NCBI GenBank assembly: GCA_009731375.1
Contig: BJOX01000057.1
Location: forward strand, 690,089-754,088
Source of the DNA: Paulinella micropora
Taxonomy: Eukaryota; Cercozoa; Imbricatea; Euglyphida
Length of the DNA stretch: 64,000 nt
Reading direction: 5' to 3'
The notes beneath the pieces were generated by a model, which was not told the origin of the DNA, made no database searches, and was given only the letters and a program-made list of their open reading frames with translations. Shown here in pieces: positions 31,813 to 55,516 of this stretch. The translations under genes and the position numbers were made by a program. How positions within the stretch are numbered: position 1 is the first letter of the stretch; each line of letters opens with the position of its first letter.

Positions 31813-33050
31813 GAGGGGGGTGACTTAGGTGAATTGGCGGTCGGACGACCCGCCGGGAACTGCATTTCGCTTAATAGTGCAAACTGCGCCTGCGATGGGA
31901 CTCTCACCTACCTCTCCACCCTCTCCGTCATTAACTAATAGTAATAGAAATACTTCCGATCGGTTCAGGGGGAGAAGAAAAATATTCGGGTTCCGCCGAT
32001 GGACCGGCGTCGTGATCCCAGAGGCGATCCGAACTGATAGCACCAATGCTAAGTACGTTCGCGTTCCCGGGCTGGCGTAAAGCCCCGGAACCCGAACTGC
32101 GCTCCACGAGTAATTATCTTTGATCGTCAGTGTAGTACTTACGTAATATTTATACTCATGATTATATATATATATATATCTTAAGAGGCCAACTTGGAAA
32201 TCTGGTTGTGCTTGGGTCGAAGGGTGATTCATCGCTCCTCGTGTGTCGATAGACCTGGGGCCCTCCCTTCAGAGAGTACAGACCCGCTGATAATTTTTTT
32301 AGATTTCTAGTAACCCCCCTTACGGGAAGCGCTTGAAAATTTTATTTTTGCATTACTTTCCTAGTTACGATAGTTATAGATTGTACATATGTATTATCAT
32401 AAGAATATTACATATTTATGTTATCACTTCTTTGGAAGTCATTACCGTATACCTATGTACTTTCATATGATCTATATATATGTCTATTACATGTCACCGT
32501 CCTTTTACTCAGTACACGGCGTGAGGTAGGGAGAGTAAGGAAATAATCCTCTTCTTGTTGGGTAGGCCCGACTATACCACACTGCGGCCCGCTGCCTTCC
32601 GTTGGCCTCAGGCCTTGTATGTACTCTAACTGATGCATACTCGCTGTGGATAGAAGGGTAGCCAATCCCAACATTACTTCTTGGAGAGTGTGAGGGTAGG
32701 TGACTTAAGTATATGTTTTGAGTTTGTGTTTTCTAATGTTTCACAAAATAGTGAGTTATTAATACTGTAGTAGGTGGCCGCGGACGGTAACTTTTGTAGG
32801 ACTCCGGCAGTAACTTACATATTAATCAAATTTACTTTGTTCCAGGGAGAGTGTTGGCGGGAACTATAATCTTAATTAATACAATACTACCGTTCAGGAC
32901 CGGCCGTATCAGAGCAGTAGTAACGGTGTAGTTAGAGCCATTACTTACGATCCGGCCAGTCAAGTTACGCGGCGTGTCCTGTTCGCGCCTCAGGCTTTTC
33001 TTATTAACTGCTTGAAGTGTAGCGTTGCTATCATAGGTCATTATATTGGT
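31813..33050 (+). repeat. Putative 3' LTR region of copia-type element 3
   Basis: The purine tract TTGAGGGGGG at about 31812-31821 lies 120 bp after the RNase H end and is followed by TGACTTAGG, the expected arrangement of polypurine tract and LTR start. The region is non-coding and AT-rich in part, with a (TA) stretch at 32165-32180. The end cannot be placed, because there is no second LTR to compare. Confidence 0.4.
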
Positions 33051-33195
33051 TGAATGATAGTGGTCTAACAGTTGACCGGGACGCCTGGGAGACGAATGAG
33101 GTGACCGGCGGAGAGCAGCTCGGAGACTGGGCAGCTTACATCATGATCCGAGTCTCAGGTAAGACAGTGACAACACTGGAACAGTTCACAACAGA

Positions 33196-33198
<3 letters not shown>

Positions 33199-33262
<64 letters not shown>

Positions 33263-34020
33263 TTNNNNNNNNNNNNNNNNNNNNNNNNNNNNNNNNNNNN
33301 NNNNNNNNNNNNNNNNNNNNNNNNNNNNNNNNNNNNNNNNNNNNNNNNNNNNNNNNNNNNNNNNNNNNNNNNNNNNNNNNNNNNNNNNNNNNNNNNNNNN
33401 NNNNNNNNNNNNNNNNNNNNNNNNNNNNNNNNNNNNNNNNNNNNNNNNNNNNNNNNNNNNNNNNNNNNNNNNNNNNNNNNNNNNNNNNNNNNNNNNNNNN
33501 NNNNNNNAAACCCCCCCCCCCCCCCCCCCCGGCTCCGGTGCCGGCGCATCATGTGACACGCACACAGACTGTGATTCGAACCCTTTCCTGTGTTTTGCAT
33601 TTACGACAATTCCTCAACAGGCGACGGTCACTCGCACTTACTTTTTCTTTCCACTGAACGACTTTTAATATGAAAGAGCGCTTGCGTTTCGTAGAGCTGA
33701 AAAGGAAGTATGTAATACTAAGTACGCGAACAATAAATATTATTAATAAGTCAAAAAAAAAAAACAAAAAAAAAAGAAAGAAAAAGGCTCTGAACTCATG
33801 GACTGAATTTGACTTCTGAGCTAGTTTTACTGGGGATGTTCAAGTTCTAAAACCAGCCATCTTTGGTATTATTTTTCTGTGTCAGTGCTACAGATGCGAT
33901 GACTTCGAATTGGGCTTTCACAAGATATTATTGGGAATGTCTAATCTAAAGTCCCGGTATTGACTCCGAAGTATAAGATCAAAGTTGGTAGTTTTGAGAA
34001 CTAGAACGTCCCCACTAACA
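33199..34020. other. Poly-T, assembly gap (33265-33507) and unique spacer
   Basis: A run of about 60 T leads into a 243-base gap that ends in a run of C. From 33531 to 34020 there is unique sequence with an A-rich patch near 33754-33785 and no supported gene. Confidence 0.7.
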
Positions 34021-46191
<12,171 letters not shown>

Positions 46192-46559
46192 CCATCGGCC
46201 TAATATTATTGTACGCAATAATGCTATATGTACGTACATCCATATAATTGAAAACTTGAATATGTATTAATCAGGAAAGTCAGTTCCCCCCCCCCCCAAA
46301 AAAAACAAAAAGACAAGAAAAAAAGTGTAAAGAAAATAGAAGTAGTAGTTTAATAGGGAAGCAGTTCCCTTTACAGAAACTATATCCCTACAGACAAATC
46401 AGAAGCCAGACTACTAGAATGACTCACAAACTACGGAAAGCGAGCAAATCCAAGGTGAAAGTCCAAAATCCCTAAGAGTCAACCGAAGAAGGAAAACAAA
46501 AAAATTATCATGCTAGCGAAGAATAAGGCTCCTCAATCTATCAAACTCCTCTAGCTCCC

Positions 46560-47830
46560 GTCGCGGCTCCCATCTCCCACTCATCCAGCCACACGCGCAT
46601 ACCTATAAGTTGTAAACAACCTAACCCCAGACCTTATAGAAGCTCTTCGATGACACTATAACGATCCTTTTGAAAAAACCTCATATTATCAATATGATAA
46701 GAGGAATTTAAGGATCCAATGACTACTAGTAATAGAGTCATCTAGAGAAAACTGAGAGCCAAACTATTTGAATTGTCAAGACTTCAAGATAGGCATTGTT
46801 AAAGCGCAATCATGAAAGACATGCGATTCAGAATGCTCACCAGTTTTACAGATTCCACAAGGAGTGTTAACAGGGGTACCAAAGCCTCTATGTGATAACC
46901 CAAAACGACGGCAGCCAGCTCTGGCCAAAGAAATAAAGCTTCTACCACCTTCATACTTACCCTTTTTTAAATAAAGCTCCATAGAAAGATTTTTCTAAAC
47001 AGATTTGTAGAAAGATAGGTTAGACATAGATAACTTGTTTCTTAAACAATTTGATAGAGTCTTTAGAACTATTCTTAACAAATGAAAGCATATCTTGTAT
47101 AGGTGGAGGCGTACCTAACTAGCAAGATTCGGGAAATCCTTTGGGATACATAAAATTTTTCGGGCAAGGTAATAATTGATTTTATTACCTTCTTCCCAAG
47201 TTCGTTTTTGGATGCCAGAATTCAGACCCCCAGACTGAAAGACAGAAGAGGTGATAAGTTGCATAGCTATGTTAGGCGCTACCCCCCCTCCTACTCTCCT
47301 AATCCCCATAGCAAGCACCATGTTAATGCATCGTTTTTCTTTTTTTTAGTCTACCTGCCTTCATCATATTCCACGTAAGAGACTTGTAAAAAATCCACGT
47401 AAGAGACTTGTAAAAAATAACTCCCAGGTACTTGTAAGCATCAGTCTCAAGGTCCTGATGGGATCAGGACCACTTGAAGTCCTTATATATACTACCAGAC
47501 TTACCACTTTTAAAAACAACACTGTTAGATTTGTCTTGAGTGCCCTGGTTTTTCATATACTTTTCATTTACATTCTAGGTGCCCTACAATTCTGTGCCCT
47601 ACAATTCTATGCCCTACAATTCTGATGTCTATGCCTAAATTGAAAAGTCAGGTGCCCTGATTTTCAAAGCTGCTAACCCTCTGCCTTGTCTTACCCCCCT
47701 ATTAGTATCAACAGTACTATCAAACCAAGAGGACATACCTTCAGCCGTGTCCACTCTATTCTGTATCCTAGAATTTAAACCTTTCAGGAGAACAAAGGAA
47801 GGCAGTTAGAAGATTTTACATTCGGCCAGC
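46560..47830 (-). pseudogene. Degraded non-LTR retrotransposon (RT to zinc-finger region)
   Basis: In separate minus frames I read SSWFDSTVDTNRGVRQGRG (the RT G.RQG motif, about 47680-47760), KYLGVIFYKSLTW (about 47395-47435), INYYLARKILCIP (about 47140-47180) and CGICKTGEHSESHVFHDC (about 46801-46860), the C-terminal zinc-binding motif of many non-LTR elements. Stops and shifts separate them. A 24-bp tandem duplication lies at about 47363-47413. It is unrelated to the element at 50965-54651. Confidence 0.72.
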
Positions 47831-48120
47831 GGTGCCACCAATGCCTTTTCCGGGCGCAGAATTCGTTGAAGGCAAAAATGTCCATTTAATTTAGTGGAAA
47901 CTACATTGCAAACCCCCCCATTCTCACCCCCACCCACCCACCACNNNNNNNNNNNNNNNNNNNNNNNNNNNNNNNNNNNNNNNNNNNNNNNNNNNNNNNN
48001 NNNNNNNNNNNNNNNNNNNNNNNNNNNNNNNNNNNNNNNNNNNNNNNNNNNNNNNNNNNNNNNNNNNNNNNNNNNNNNNNNNNNNNNNNNNNNNNNNNNN
48101 NNNNNNNNNNNNNNNNNNNN

Positions 48121-49660
<1,540 letters not shown>

Positions 49661-49686
49661 ATGTATGCAATTTTGTATACATGTAG

Positions 49687-50395
49687 GAGAACGACATGGG
49701 CCCCATCCATGTTTATGTGGGGCTAGGCTTCGACAACGACACCGAGGTAAGTGAAAATGTATATATGTGTGTATATATATGGTATGGGATGGGATGGGAT
49801 GGGATGGGATGGGGTGGGGTGGGGTGGGGTGGGGTGGTGTGGGGTGGTGTGGGGCGGTGTGGGGTGGTGTGGTATGGTGTGGTATGGTGTGGTATGGTAT
49901 GGTATGGTATGGTATGGTATGGTATACAGGAGAACTATATGGAGATTTTCCAGACTCATGCCAACGCTACGCTAAATATGGAAGCGTGGTCACAAGAGCG
50001 AGATGGCCATGACCTACAGGTATGTATGTATGTATGTATGTATGTATGTATGTATGTATGTATGGTTGTATGTATGTAATGTAATGTTATGCATGCATGC
50101 ATGTATGTATGTGTGTGTATGTATGTATGTATGTATGTATGCATGTATGTATGCTTGTGTATGTTTGTATGTAGTGTGTGTGTATGTATGTATGTATGTA
50201 TGTATGTATGCATGCATGCATGCATGCATGCATGTATGTATGTGTATGTATGTACGTGTGTGTATGTATGTATGTATGTATGTGTATGTATGTATGCATA
50301 TATGTATGCATGTATGTATGTATGTATGTATGTATGTATGTATCTATATATGTATGTAACAGGTGGGCGTCTACGAGAAAGTTCTCCATGACTAG
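49687..50395 (+). CDS. Last three exons of an unidentified plus-strand gene
   Basis: Exons 49687-49746, 49930-50019 and 50363-50395 are all phase 0, with GTAAGT/TATACAG and GTATGT/GTAACAG introns, ending in TAG at 50393. They encode ENDMGPIHVYVGLGFDNDTE, then ENYMEIFQTHANATLNMEAW and SQERDGHDLQ, then VGVYEKVLHD. The HVYVGLGF string faintly recalls the prefoldin-alpha/UXT beta hairpin, but this is too short for a call. Upstream exons were not found among the CAA repeats. Confidence 0.65.
49780..49927 (+). repeat. (GGTAT/GGGAT/GGGGT)n array filling a 183-bp intron
   Basis: Pentamers pass gradually from GGGAT through GGGGT and GGTGT to GGTAT between the donor GTAAGT and the acceptor TATACAG. 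Confidence 0.9.
50020..50362 (+). repeat. Intron that is one (GTAT)n array from its first base
   Basis: Directly after CTACAG the intron reads GTATGTATGTATG and stays TATG/CATG/TGTG repeat to GTATGTAACAG. The donor consensus is part of the array. Confidence 0.9.
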
Positions 50396-50445
50396 TCAGG
50401 CGCGTCCATTGTCTCGAATGCGGCGAAAAGTGGCAAAATATTTCG

Positions 50446-50476
<31 letters not shown>

Positions 50477-50756
50477 CACTGTAGTGTCTGTCTGTCTGTC
50501 TTTCTATCTGTTTGTCTGTCCACGGAGTGCGTACAGTAGTGGTAAGGAAGCTCCTCTCCCTGTTGTCCACTTCCTTCCTTCCGTTTCCGCCTTTCTCCCT
50601 GTATTCTGCTTTGTTTTTGTTGTTACTTAAGTTCTCCTTCTTTCCCTCCCATTTTTAATCCCCGCAAACTGAAAGGAAAGTGCTCTTCAAAATATTAAAA
50701 TCATTCAGTGGGGAAAAGCAAGCATAGTGCAAGGCGTGTCAACCGCACGAGGCTTA

Positions 50757-50797
50757 TGGATAGATAGATAGAATCTTAAAAGATAGATAGATAGATG

Positions 50798-50846
<49 letters not shown>

Positions 50847-50870
50847 GATAGATAGATTAGATAGATAGAT

Positions 50871-50926
<56 letters not shown>

Positions 50927-50964
50927 GAGATAGATTGGATAGATAGATAGATAGATAGATAGAT
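50757..50964. repeat. GATA array at the 3' junction of the non-LTR element
   Basis: GATA with a few GATTA interruptions, ending AGATAGAT immediately before GAGATGTCGCAAAGG. The stretch 50396-50756 before it is unique, with poly-T at 50446-50470 and no supported gene. Confidence 0.85.
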
Positions 50965-53900
50965 GAGATGTCGCAAAGGAATGTAGTCCTTGCAAAGGAA
51001 CGCAGTTTCACATCAAACAATAATTTGTGTACTGTGCATGTGTCCGGGATGGGAATCACGGGTAGACTGTGTTCTGGAAAAAGAAGAGGAGGAAGGACGT
51101 TGAAGAAAAAGGCAATCTAGGAATGGAGAGTGGGAGGATAAGGAAGAAGAGAAAGAAAAGGAAGCCGTTAGTCCAAGTGTTTTGAGCACCGTAAGCTTGC
51201 GCAAGCTACAATGATGACATTGTATGAGGCCTAAACCCCCGCAGGGACCTAGCCCGGGCTATGCAACACTGGACGGCTATGATGGAATGCAGTCACCAAT
51301 ACGGACTAGAGGAAGATTAGTCCAATTTTTGACTGCACAGGAGCGATAAATCGCAAAAGAGCAACGAGCTACGCAGGAGGATAGCTTGAAGCAAAGGGAT
51401 TTGGATTGGGGATGGGAAAAACCCAAGGCGCGGAAACATCGATGAACAGAGAACGATACCATGCCGCGAGCCCCGCATTCGATTGGTCGAAGGTGGCAGG
51501 TCCATCCGTTGTCCTCGATTTGAGATTTGAGCTTGTTGTATCGGTTGGTCTTGTAGGCTCGTGCGTCAAGGATGTTTTCCTCGACCGGGCACGTTAGCTC
51601 GATCAGAATACATATCTTGGTAGACAGTGACCAGACAACGATATCGGGGCGGAGGTCAGTGACACAAATGTGGACAGGAAAGGCTTGCTCAGAACCGGTG
51701 TATTGGGTTTGGAGTTGCCAATCGTTTGCAGTGTCAAGCAGGGATGGTCGATGAAATGACTGTCTCTTAGGCTTCTGCTCGCCCTCTTTCACAAACATAG
51801 ACTTTGATTCATTTTGGTCTATAGGGGAGCGTTTGTTATGGCTCTCGATGTGTTTTTGAAGGGGAGCTTCAATAGTGCAGAGCACAGAGTCATGACGCCA
51901 GGTATAGCGGCCTTGTTTGAGGGCAACATGGCAACCGGAGAGGATGTGGCATAGATGTGCTTGACCAGAACAGAGGGCACACTTGTTGTTGGGAATGATT
52001 CCCCACAGACGTCTAAGGTCGGGGGTAATAACCGAGTTTGTGCTTGCGTTGATGACCCAAGAGATTAAACGGGGATTACGGGTTCCGATGAGGCGAGCCC
52101 AGGAGAGGTCGAAGGGGCATGCGTCTTCAAAACGAAGGAAGCACCCTTGCATGGCTTTGTCCATGTCATGCACTGTGGTTGTCTCAAGTATTGTCTCAGC
52201 AGCTAATTCTAAAACCCTGTCTTTGCGGTCTGTGATGGAATGTTCTTTTGGGTAGCGACCATGGCCAAGTCCGAGATGATCGGATTGGCCTCGATGTTTG
52301 AATTCAAAATCAACTTGTGCCTCAAGCTTTTCGAGCACAGGCTCTGGTTTCCAGATAGTTCGAAATGTTTCGTGTTTCGTCAGGTTCATCGCATAAATGG
52401 ACGAGAGGTGTTTATCTGGGCAGTACTTCAGCATTTGAGCACGGTTGATTTGAAGTCGCTGGTAAAAAGAGACGATGGATTGGAGCTGTAGACCGAATTT
52501 CGAGCGTGGGCGGTAAAGGCAAGAGACCAGAGCTCTTTTGTAGATATTGGCCCATTTTTTGAGGAAGCGGGTCGCAATTTTCTCAAGGGTTTTGGCGAAA
52601 GATAAGCAGAGGTCATAAATGAGAAATGGCCAGGCAAGTGACTGGACAGCGTAGTGCTGGTATAGCCAAAATTTCATAAAGCCATTGATCGAGCAGCTAT
52701 CGATGGCTTGCATAGAAAGAATGAACTTCTTTTGGATTGCTGCACGTTGTTCGTTTTCGCTGAGGTCATGGTAGACAATCCATCCGAGGTCTTTGAAAGG
52801 CTTGTCAGCGATGAAGTCAATCGGTTTGCCAGTAATAGTAAGGGCGGGGTCGAAGGGTGGGAACGAGATCGGCAATAATCGTTTGAGACCCTTATAGTCG
52901 TCGGCTTTAGTCCAGTATTTGAAAGCAAGGCTTTTGCATTTGGGCGGTTTCGCGGCCATTGTTCTGGACCATGACAGAAATTTGTCAATCATGTTGATGG
53001 ACGATTGACAGTGTTTCGGGGATCGGCAGTGTAGTTTGAGGTCGTCAGCATAAGCAGCTTCGTGCACGATGACTTCATCTGTTGAGGTCTTATGCTTGAA
53101 ATGATAACCGTTGTTTTTGGTCAAGGATGATAGGAGGTCAAGGAGTAGGTTGAAAACTATGTTGAAAAGGAGAGGAGAAATGCAGCATCCTTGAAAAACG
53201 CCAACAGCAAAAACAAAGGGTTCTGATGACCAATCTTTCCCTTCGATTGTGGCTACTAAGAGTTCGTAGTATAAAAAGATTATGCGAGCAAACATAGGGG
53301 GCACGTGGTACCACCAGAGAGCGAACTGGATCAAGTTGTGGTTTACGCTTCCAAAAGCGTTTTGTAGGTCAATCCATGCTATGACCAGTTGGCGATAGTG
53401 ATCTTTTGCATTTCTGATGGTAGCTTTTGTAGTAGCAATGTGCTCGGGGCATCCTGCAACGTTACGGAGGAAACCTTTTTGTTTTGCTCTGTCAAAGTAC
53501 TTGTTATCTAGCAAAAAACTCTCTAGGCGTTTTGACCACAAAGAGAAAAATACCTTACCCGAGCAGCTTGTCAGAGCAATCGGACGATAGTTTGAGGCCT
53601 GAAGTGGATCGCCGTCCTTATGAAGGAGGGAGATAGCAGCTTGGGCCCAGCTATTAGCTACATCCGTTGTCCAACACTTGACAATGAGTTTGTGTAAGAA
53701 AAGTAAAGCGGTGGGAAGTCTCTTGTAAACAAGGTAGCTAATACCATCTCTGCCAGGGGCTGCACCATTACGCTTGGCAAACACAGATCTTTTGGTTTCC
53801 AAGAAGGACGGTGGCTTGAGGTCAAAGGGGACAGTTGGTAGAGGTGGGCGATTCATTTCAGGTAAGGGCACGTAGGTTTGTTCACGATTAGCGTCTTTGT

Positions 53901-54651
53901 ATAGGTTGGGAAAGTAGGAGTCACAGTTTTCTTTGGATAGGGAGGAAGTGGTTTGGGTTGAGGGGGGATGAAACAGATTTTTGGCAAACTTATGAGGGTC
54001 AGTTCGGAAGCGTGTATTTGCTTGTCGTTGAGCGGAGCTTAAAGTTGCTTCCTTGAGACGACGGCGGAGGCGGTTACCGGTCTTCAATAATACTCGCCAA
54101 GTTTTTTGCAGGCTTTTTGCAACAGCAGCTGGAATTGAACCTGCCCTTTTGAGATCTCGCAGATGTCTCTTTTGGATCAGTTTTTGTTGTCGGTTCTGCG
54201 TGAGTTCTGTTTGGAGCCGGATTACGTGGCGGTTTTTTCGCTCATGAGTTTGTTCTTGTGTTTTTGTTTGAGGTACCCGTTGTGATATGAAGTCGTAGAG
54301 ATATCTTTCAAATTTCGCTACTGCTTCGTCACATGACAGGCGTTTGATGAGAGAGGAGGGGAGGATGAGAGGGAGTGCGGATTGGAGTTCTTCTTCAATG
54401 CCTTTCCATTCGCTTGGTGTTGATGGCAATACCAGGCGTTTTCTTCTTTCGGTTGGTTCTTTCGGGGCACTTCTTGTCCGATGGACGAAATGGGAGTATG
54501 TCTCGGCGTCAACACAGTGGGTGGAATCCAGGTTGATAATGCCGGGTTGCGACTTGTAGTCCGGATGGACGTGCGCTTTTGGGCTCTTCTTTTCGAGGAG
54601 GCCCGAAAGGTCTTCGTAAGGGTGAACATGAGCAAAATCTTCTCCAGGGGG
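50965..54651 (-). mobile_element. Non-LTR retrotransposon with restriction-like endonuclease, inserted in a GATA microsatellite
   Basis: The 5' end is next to GATA at about 54651 and the 3' end next to GATA at 50965. There is no LTR. The sequence holds one long ORF (51277-54429), a 5' leader of about 220 bp and a 3' UTR of about 310 bp. The GATA sequence on both sides and a second copy at 39769-40290 in the same kind of site indicate insertion into, or expansion from, GATA repeats. Confidence 0.88.
51277..54429 (-). CDS. Non-LTR retrotransposon polyprotein: RT, zinc motif, restriction-like endonuclease (1050 aa)
   Basis: A single uninterrupted ORF starts at MPSTPSEWKGIEEEL. RT motifs are in order: DGDPLQASNYRPIALTSCSG, WIDLQNAFGSVNHNLI, GVFQGCCISPLLFNIVF and AAYADDLKLHC (catalytic YADD, residue about 458). 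A CALCSGQAHLCHILSGC zinc motif lies near residue 816. RPDIVVW and ILIELTCPVEENI near residue 930 fit a PD-(D/E)XK nuclease, as in R2/R4/NeSL-like elements. No APE endonuclease is seen. The ORF is intact, so the copy may be recent. It is adjacent to GATA, as some R4-clade elements are to TAA repeats. The exact clade needs a phylogeny. Confidence 0.88.
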   Translation of the reverse strand: MPSTPSEWKGIEEELQSALPLILPSSLIKRLSCDEAVAKFERYLYDFISQRVPQTKTQEQTHERKNRHVIRLQTELTQNRQQKLIQKRHLRDLKRAGSIPAAVAKSLQKTWRVLLKTGNRLRRRLKEATLSSAQRQANTRFRTDPHKFAKNLFHPPSTQTTSSLSKENCDSYFPNLYKDANREQTYVPLPEMNRPPLPTVPFDLKPPSFLETKRSVFAKRNGAAPGRDGISYLVYKRLPTALLFLHKLIVKCWTTDVANSWAQAAISLLHKDGDPLQASNYRPIALTSCSGKVFFSLWSKRLESFLLDNKYFDRAKQKGFLRNVAGCPEHIATTKATIRNAKDHYRQLVIAWIDLQNAFGSVNHNLIQFALWWYHVPPMFARIIFLYYELLVATIEGKDWSSEPFVFAVGVFQGCCISPLLFNIVFNLLLDLLSSLTKNNGYHFKHKTSTDEVIVHEAAYADDLKLHCRSPKHCQSSINMIDKFLSWSRTMAAKPPKCKSLAFKYWTKADDYKGLKRLLPISFPPFDPALTITGKPIDFIADKPFKDLGWIVYHDLSENEQRAAIQKKFILSMQAIDSCSINGFMKFWLYQHYAVQSLAWPFLIYDLCLSFAKTLEKIATRFLKKWANIYKRALVSCLYRPRSKFGLQLQSIVSFYQRLQINRAQMLKYCPDKHLSSIYAMNLTKHETFRTIWKPEPVLEKLEAQVDFEFKHRGQSDHLGLGHGRYPKEHSITDRKDRVLELAAETILETTTVHDMDKAMQGCFLRFEDACPFDLSWARLIGTRNPRLISWVINASTNSVITPDLRRLWGIIPNNKCALCSGQAHLCHILSGCHVALKQGRYTWRHDSVLCTIEAPLQKHIESHNKRSPIDQNESKSMFVKEGEQKPKRQSFHRPSLLDTANDWQLQTQYTGSEQAFPVHICVTDLRPDIVVWSLSTKICILIELTCPVEENILDARAYKTNRYNKLKSQIEDNGWTCHLRPIECGARGMVSFSVHRCFRALGFSHPQSKSLCFKLSSCVARCSFAIYRSCAVKNWTNLPLVRIGDCIPS

Positions 54652-54707
<56 letters not shown>

Positions 54708-54740
54708 TCTAAAATAGATAGATCAGTAGATAAATAGATA
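54652..54740. repeat. GATA array at the 5' junction of the non-LTR element
   Basis: GATA tetramers with one GATTCTAAAATAGA interruption. Unique sequence follows to 54977 without a supported gene. Confidence 0.8.
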
Positions 54741-54977
54741 TAGCACTGAGCAGAATCAGGCTTCGTGTTTGTATGACTTACGAAATGGTAACTTGAATCG
54801 TCGAACTTTGAATTTATTAATAACATTCTCCATTCATATTAGTGCTATGGCCATGCTGATTCAAGCCAACATTTCAAACCTCAGGACACAAGGCATCAGC
54901 TGGACTTTTCTAGCGATGTGCCACCGGCTCTGCGCTGATTTCAGGAATTTCAAGTCGCATCGGAGGCTCAAGATAGA

Positions 54978-55516
54978 ATGGCAGCCCCCTTGTCAACAGT
55001 TCGGGTAGGTGAAGAGCAAGTCTCTGAAACTCCTGCGTCCAGCAGCAGTTCTGGCGGCGTTGTTGCGGGGTCGACTGCAAGTGTCTCACCTACTTCACGT
55101 AGCGTGATGCCAGAACAGCCACAGCAGCAGCAGGATCAGCAACAGCAGGATCAGCAACAGCAGCAGCAACAGTTGCCTGCTGCCTCAGCAACTGTCGCTC
55201 AGCAAAGCGATCAAGCTCAAGCGGCCCAAGGTAGCTGAATGATTTCATTTCGCAAGTCTCACCTGCATATTTTGGGCCAGGCACAGGAGTTAGGAAAAAG
55301 AAAGCCCAAGCCCAACTTTCCATTGACAAATTTATGATCCCAGGTGCTAGTTCTGCCGCTGATATATTTTATGCCGCTCTTAGAAACTGCAAGTTGAGGT
55401 CTGCTCCCTCTCCTCCGCAGAGACCTGGAGATTCTCCCGCAGGACCTCTCCCATCTTCATCTAACCTCAGTCAGGAAAATGATTACTTGTTGGATGATGC
55501 CAAAAACAATAAGTAG
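54978..55516 (+). pseudogene. Gln/Ser-rich ORF with PIP-box-like motif, frameshifted
   Basis: ATG at 54978 (MAAPLSTVRVGEEQVSETPA) leads through Ser and Gln runs to a TGA at 55236. From about 55238 another frame continues without stop as LNDFISQVSPAYFGPGTG, RKKKAQAQLSIDKFMIPG and AADIFYAALRNCKLRS to TAG at 55514. QLSIDKFM resembles a PCNA-interacting PIP box (Q-x-x-I-x-x-F-x, lacking the second aromatic). I do not know the family. A one- or two-base shift or a tiny intron near 55230 is needed. It could be a host gene or the first ORF of a retroelement. Confidence 0.45.
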
